DNA of 64,000 bases. Origin: Marinomonas ostreistagni (GTDB lineage Bacteria; Pseudomonadota; Gammaproteobacteria; Pseudomonadales; Marinomonadaceae). The notes under the pieces are model-generated. The model was not told the DNA's origin. It did no database searches and was given only the letters and a program-made list of their open reading frames with translations. Below, piece by piece: positions 60,914 through 64,000 of the stretch; within the stretch, counting starts at the first letter, position 1, and each line of letters opens with the position of its first letter. The stretch is taken from positions 1 through 64,000 of the forward strand of contig NZ_JAEMUH010000015.1 of NCBI RefSeq assembly GCF_016461785.1, written 5' to 3'. The position numbers and the translations under genes are program-made.

Positions 60914-62167
60914 ATGGCAGTATCGTTTGCGTTCTTACGTTTGGATATGAGTGTAGTGATGTTGCTGTTATTAGTCATTATTTATGTGGCATTTATAAGT
61001 TTAGGTTTGCCTGACGCGGTATTGGGATCGTCTTGGCCTGTTATGCATCGTGACTTAGAGGCATCGGTTGAATATGCCGGATTAATTGCGCTGATCATTA
61101 GCTCTGGCACAGTGATGTCTAGCTTACTCTCCGTTCGACTGATACGACGCTTTGGCATTGGTATTGTGGTGTCTGTCAGTGTGCTTTTGACGGCTTTGGC
61201 CTTAGTTGGCTTTGCTATGAGTCAAATCGCATGGATGCTTTTGTGTCTAGCGATCCCCCTTGGACTGGGAGCGGGGGCGGTAGACTCGGCGTTAAATAAT
61301 TTCGTTGCATTGCACTATAAAGCCAAGCATATGAATTATCTCCATTCATTCTGGGGTGTGGGTGCGACCGCGGGCCCTTTGATCATGGCCAACTACATTA
61401 CGCTGAGTGAAGGCTGGCGAGACGGTTATTGGGTTATTGGTCTTGCTCAATTAGCGTTAGTCGTTCTACTTCTGTGTGCTATTCCCCTGTGGCGCAAAGC
61501 CGCGCAGTCGAACAACCAAGTAGAAGAAGATCACGATACCTTAGTGACAAATCGTGCAGCACTAAAGATTCATGGCGTGTCATCGCAGTTACTGGTGTTC
61601 TTCTGCTATTGCTCCATTGAGCTAGGAACGGGGCTTTGGGCGGCGAGCTTTTTGATCTCTGAAAAGGGCACATTGGCGTCAGAAGCAGCGTTTTGGGTAG
61701 CGATCTATTACGGTGGCATTACCATCGGGCGTTTTGTTTGTGGAGCCATTGCCCAGCGATTTCGTGAGTCCAGCATGATTCGAATGGGGGCTTTCTTAAT
61801 GGTGTCCGGTGCGATTTTGTTAGCACTGCCGGTTCAGAATTGGTTGGCCAACCTAGGTTTGTTGTTAATCGGCTTTGGCTGTGCGCCAGTGTTCCCTAAT
61901 ACCCTGCATTTGACACCGGTACGATTTGGTAAGAAAGCCTCTCAAGCCATTATTGGTTTATCGATGGCTACCGCCTATGTGGGCAATACATTGGTGCCGC
62001 CGACTTTGGGTGTGGTTCTGAAATACAGCTCGTTTGCCACGTTGCCTTTTATCTTACTGGCACTTGCTTTGTTATTGCTCTGGGCAACTGAGCTATTGCA
62101 AAGTCGGCATACGCCGTCGAGAGACATTCAGGGAGAAACGTCATGTCAGTCATCGCTTTCAAAATAA
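60914..62167 (+). CDS. MFS permease (FucP/YbjJ-like)
   Basis: 417 residues, twelve helices. ISLGLPDAVLGSSWPVMHRDL, the repeat signature YLHSFWGVGATAGPLIM and GCAPVFPNTLHLTP fit the sugar-cation permease branch of the major facilitators. No clear ribosome binding site precedes the ATG at 60914; ATG 60947 is an alternative. Its end overlaps the small winged-helix gene. Substrate unknown. Confidence 0.8.
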   Translation: MAVSFAFLRLDMSVVMLLLLVIIYVAFISLGLPDAVLGSSWPVMHRDLEASVEYAGLIALIISSGTVMSSLLSVRLIRRFGIGIVVSVSVLLTALALVGFAMSQIAWMLLCLAIPLGLGAGAVDSALNNFVALHYKAKHMNYLHSFWGVGATAGPLIMANYITLSEGWRDGYWVIGLAQLALVVLLLCAIPLWRKAAQSNNQVEEDHDTLVTNRAALKIHGVSSQLLVFFCYCSIELGTGLWAASFLISEKGTLASEAAFWVAIYYGGITIGRFVCGAIAQRFRESSMIRMGAFLMVSGAILLALPVQNWLANLGLLLIGFGCAPVFPNTLHLTPVRFGKKASQAIIGLSMATAYVGNTLVPPTLGVVLKYSSFATLPFILLALALLLLWATELLQSRHTPSRDIQGETSCQSSLSK

Positions 62168-62352
62168 ACCATTCATCGGATGATGCATTACAACAAAAGC
62201 TGTTGTTGCTATTAGCGTTAGAAGAGGAACAAACATCTGGCGCCTTAGCGCAGAAGCTTGCTCGATCGCCTCAGGAGGTGATCAAAGCACTTGATTACCT
62301 GTTGTATCGAGGGTTGGTTGAGCTTCGCGGCGCGCGCTACTGTTTGAAATAA
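62143..62352 (+). CDS. Small winged-helix protein
   Basis: 69 residues; start ATG 62143 follows GGGAGAAACGTC and overlaps the MFS gene by 25 bases. After a short head it forms a helix-turn-helix-like unit (TSGALAQKLARSPQEVIKAL) and a wing (DYLLYRGLVELRGARYCLK). Probably a DNA-binding accessory coupled to the permease; unassigned. Confidence 0.6.
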   Translation: MSVIAFKINHSSDDALQQKLLLLLALEEEQTSGALAQKLARSPQEVIKALDYLLYRGLVELRGARYCLK

Positions 62353-62458
62353 TGGTTTAGCGAGATCCGCAAAAATATCTTGGTTTTGCAGTGTAAGTTG
62401 GACGATACACGCAGTAAATAATGTTAGACTTCGCGCCATATTGAGTTAGAGGTCCAGC

Positions 62459-64000
62459 ATGGAAATCAAGGTAAATTTTTTAGACAATCTTCGCTTAGAA
62501 GCCAAGTTCGACGACTTTACGGTCGTAGCGGATCAACCCATTCGTTACAAAGGGGATGGTTCTGCGCCCAGCCCATTTGACTACTTCTTGGCTTCGTCTG
62601 CGCTCTGTGCTGCCTATTTCGTAAAGGTTTACTGTAAGGCTCGTGATATCCCTACAGAGGATATTCGCCTATCACAAAATAACATTGTCGATCCTGAAAA
62701 CCGTTACAACCAGATTTTCCAAATCCAAGTCGAGTTGCCTGAGTACATCAGTGATAAAGATCGCCAAGGCATTTTACGTTCTATTGAACGTTGTACCGTT
62801 AAAAAAGTGGTGCAAGAAGGCCCAGAATTTAAGATCGAAACGGTTGAGGATTTAGACGCGGGTGCGTCGCTAATGGCGATGGCGCGACCTGACGGCGCTG
62901 AGAAAACGGTGATTTTGGGTAAAGATCTTCCGTTAGAAGATACCATTGCCAATATGTCTGGTCTGTTGGCAGATCTCGGTATGAAGATCGAAGTGGCGTC
63001 TTGGCGTAACATCGTGCCAGGTGTTTGGTCCCTTCACCTGCGTGATGCCGCGTCACACATGTGTTTCACCAACGGTAAAGGGGCAACGAAAGAAAGTGCG
63101 TTGTGTTCTGCTCTAGGTGAGTTCATTGAGCGCGCTAGCTGTAACTTCTTCTACAACGATCAATACTTTGGTGAAGAATTAGCGAACGCGGAGTTCGTGC
63201 ATTACCCAACAGAAAAATGGTTCCCTCTAACCGAAGACGACTCTATTCCACAAGGTCTGCTTGACGATTACTGCTTGGATATCTTCGATCCTGAGCAAGA
63301 GCTTCAAGGCTCACACCTGATTGATACCAACTCTGGCAATATCGAGCGCGGTATTTGTGCGATCCCTTACGTGCGTCAATCTGACCAAGAAACGGTCTAC
63401 TTCCCATCAAATCTGATCGAAAACTTGTTTTTAAGCAACGGTATGAGCGCGGGCAACACGCTACCAGAAGCCATGGTGCAGTGTTTGTCTGAGATCTTTG
63501 AGCGTGCTGTGAAGAAACAAATCATAGAGCAAGAAATTGTCCTGCCTGATGTGCCTATGTCGGTCTTGGAAAAATACCCAAGTATTTTGGAAGGCATTAA
63601 AAGCCTAGAAGAAAACGGTTTCCCAGTCGTAGTGAAAGACGCGTCTTTGGGCGGTCAATTCCCTGTCATGAACGTGACGCTGATGAACCCGCGTACCGGT
63701 GGTGTGTTTGCCTCCTTTGGCGCGCATCCAAGTTTTGAAGTGGCGTTAGAGCGAAGCCTAACTGAACTGCTGCAAGGTCGTAGCTTCGAAGGTTTAAACG
63801 ATGTGCCGCTGCCAACGTTTAACTCATTCGCAGTACAAGAGCCGAATAACTTTGTTGAGCACTTTATCGACTCGACCGGTGTGATTTCTTGGAAGTTCTT
63901 TAGCGCCAAAGCAGATTACGAATTCTGCGAATGGGATTTCTCAGGCACCACAGAAGAGGAGCGTGATGGCCTAATGGGCATCCTCGAAGACATGGGCAAA
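62459..64000 (+). CDS. OsmC/YcaO domain protein, 5' part
   Basis: The gene runs off the right edge; 514 codons are visible from ATG 62459, with AGAGG 6 bases upstream. Residues about 1-135 are an OsmC-like domain (FDYFLASSALCAAYFVKVYC); from about 145 the YcaO ATP-dependent cyclodehydratase-like domain follows, with ESALCSALGEFIERA and later LPEAMVQCLSEIFERAV. The E. coli YcaO relative assists ribosomal protein S12 methylthiolation. No azoline precursor gene is seen nearby. Confidence 0.9.
   Translation, partial: MEIKVNFLDNLRLEAKFDDFTVVADQPIRYKGDGSAPSPFDYFLASSALCAAYFVKVYCKARDIPTEDIRLSQNNIVDPENRYNQIFQIQVELPEYISDKDRQGILRSIERCTVKKVVQEGPEFKIETVEDLDAGASLMAMARPDGAEKTVILGKDLPLEDTIANMSGLLADLGMKIEVASWRNIVPGVWSLHLRDAASHMCFTNGKGATKESALCSALGEFIERASCNFFYNDQYFGEELANAEFVHYPTEKWFPLTEDDSIPQGLLDDYCLDIFDPEQELQGSHLIDTNSGNIERGICAIPYVRQSDQETVYFPSNLIENLFLSNGMSAGNTLPEAMVQCLSEIFERAVKKQIIEQEIVLPDVPMSVLEKYPSILEGIKSLEENGFPVVVKDASLGGQFPVMNVTLMNPRTGGVFASFGAHPSFEVALERSLTELLQGRSFEGLNDVPLPTFNSFAVQEPNNFVEHFIDSTGVISWKFFSAKADYEFCEWDFSGTTEEERDGLMGILEDMGK

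Noticed and set aside
1..64000. CRISPR array, prophage or insertion sequence
   Set aside because: No regular spaced repeats, integrase, transposase or structural phage genes were seen.

Overview
The window reads as the chromosome of an aerobic marine gammaproteobacterium with moderate GC. The gene set points to an Oceanospirillales member, most likely Marinomonas or a close relative; this is a judgement from the protein families, not a database result. No phage, intact insertion sequence or CRISPR array is visible. Most genes sit in compact operons with clear ribosome binding sites.

Layout. 1-2.7 kb: the 3' end of tRNA-Val, a decayed ADP-ribosylglycohydrolase remnant in a repeat-bearing stretch, and an MFS transporter. 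3-6.5 kb: a membrane-anchored flavoprotein disulfide reductase with DUF547 and YHS proteins. 6.5-13.4 kb: an aromatic catabolism block (3-hydroxybenzoate 4-monooxygenase type enzyme, two aldehyde dehydrogenases, a coniferyl-alcohol dehydrogenase type SDR) beside a divergent AraC regulator. 13.6-20 kb: an orphan CydB-like subunit, siroheme sulfite reductase with DUF934, a MocR regulator and CcoG. 20-23.8 kb: a cobalamin riboswitch in front of a five-gene cobalt ECF transporter. 23.8-24.3 kb: zinc-independent L36 and L31 under a Zur box. 24.4-32.3 kb: an EAL-HDOD protein, HemG, a cyanide-insensitive bd oxidase operon bracketed by two micro-proteins, and a divergent histidine kinase/NtrC-type regulator pair; a sigma-54 promoter and spaced GTTTAC operators lie between them. 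32.4-37.8 kb: the MesD/MesX folate-independent methionine synthase, then a zinc-sparing pair (dihydroorotase-like plus FolE2) sharing a Zur box with a divergent GalB-like hydratase. 37.9-58.2 kb: a siderophore locus. 58-64 kb: LysR and AraC regulators, a TSUP permease, an MFS permease, a small winged-helix protein and the start of an OsmC/YcaO protein.

The main system is the siderophore locus. One arm carries a TonB receptor, an RhtX/FptX-type permease and a small membrane protein. A second, minus-strand arm carries a CoA-transferase, an AMP-ligase/O-methyltransferase fusion and two ABC exporter-fold subunits. A third, plus-strand arm carries an AraC regulator, aminotransferase, MoeZ-type activating enzyme, JAMM protease, sulfur-carrier protein, tryptophan 2,3-dioxygenase, kynurenine 3-monooxygenase, kynurenine formamidase and an HbpS/GlcG-like protein. 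This is the logic of quinolobactin/thioquinolobactin synthesis: tryptophan to 3-hydroxykynurenine to xanthurenate, then 4-O-methylation, carboxyl adenylation and thiocarboxylate formation by a protein carrier. The carrier ends in Gly-Gly-Ser-Tyr, so the neighbouring JAMM protease is predicted to trim Ser-Tyr. Fur-like boxes precede the receptor and the biosynthetic arm. The second notable system is the bd oxidase operon, which appears to be driven by its divergent sigma-54 regulator.
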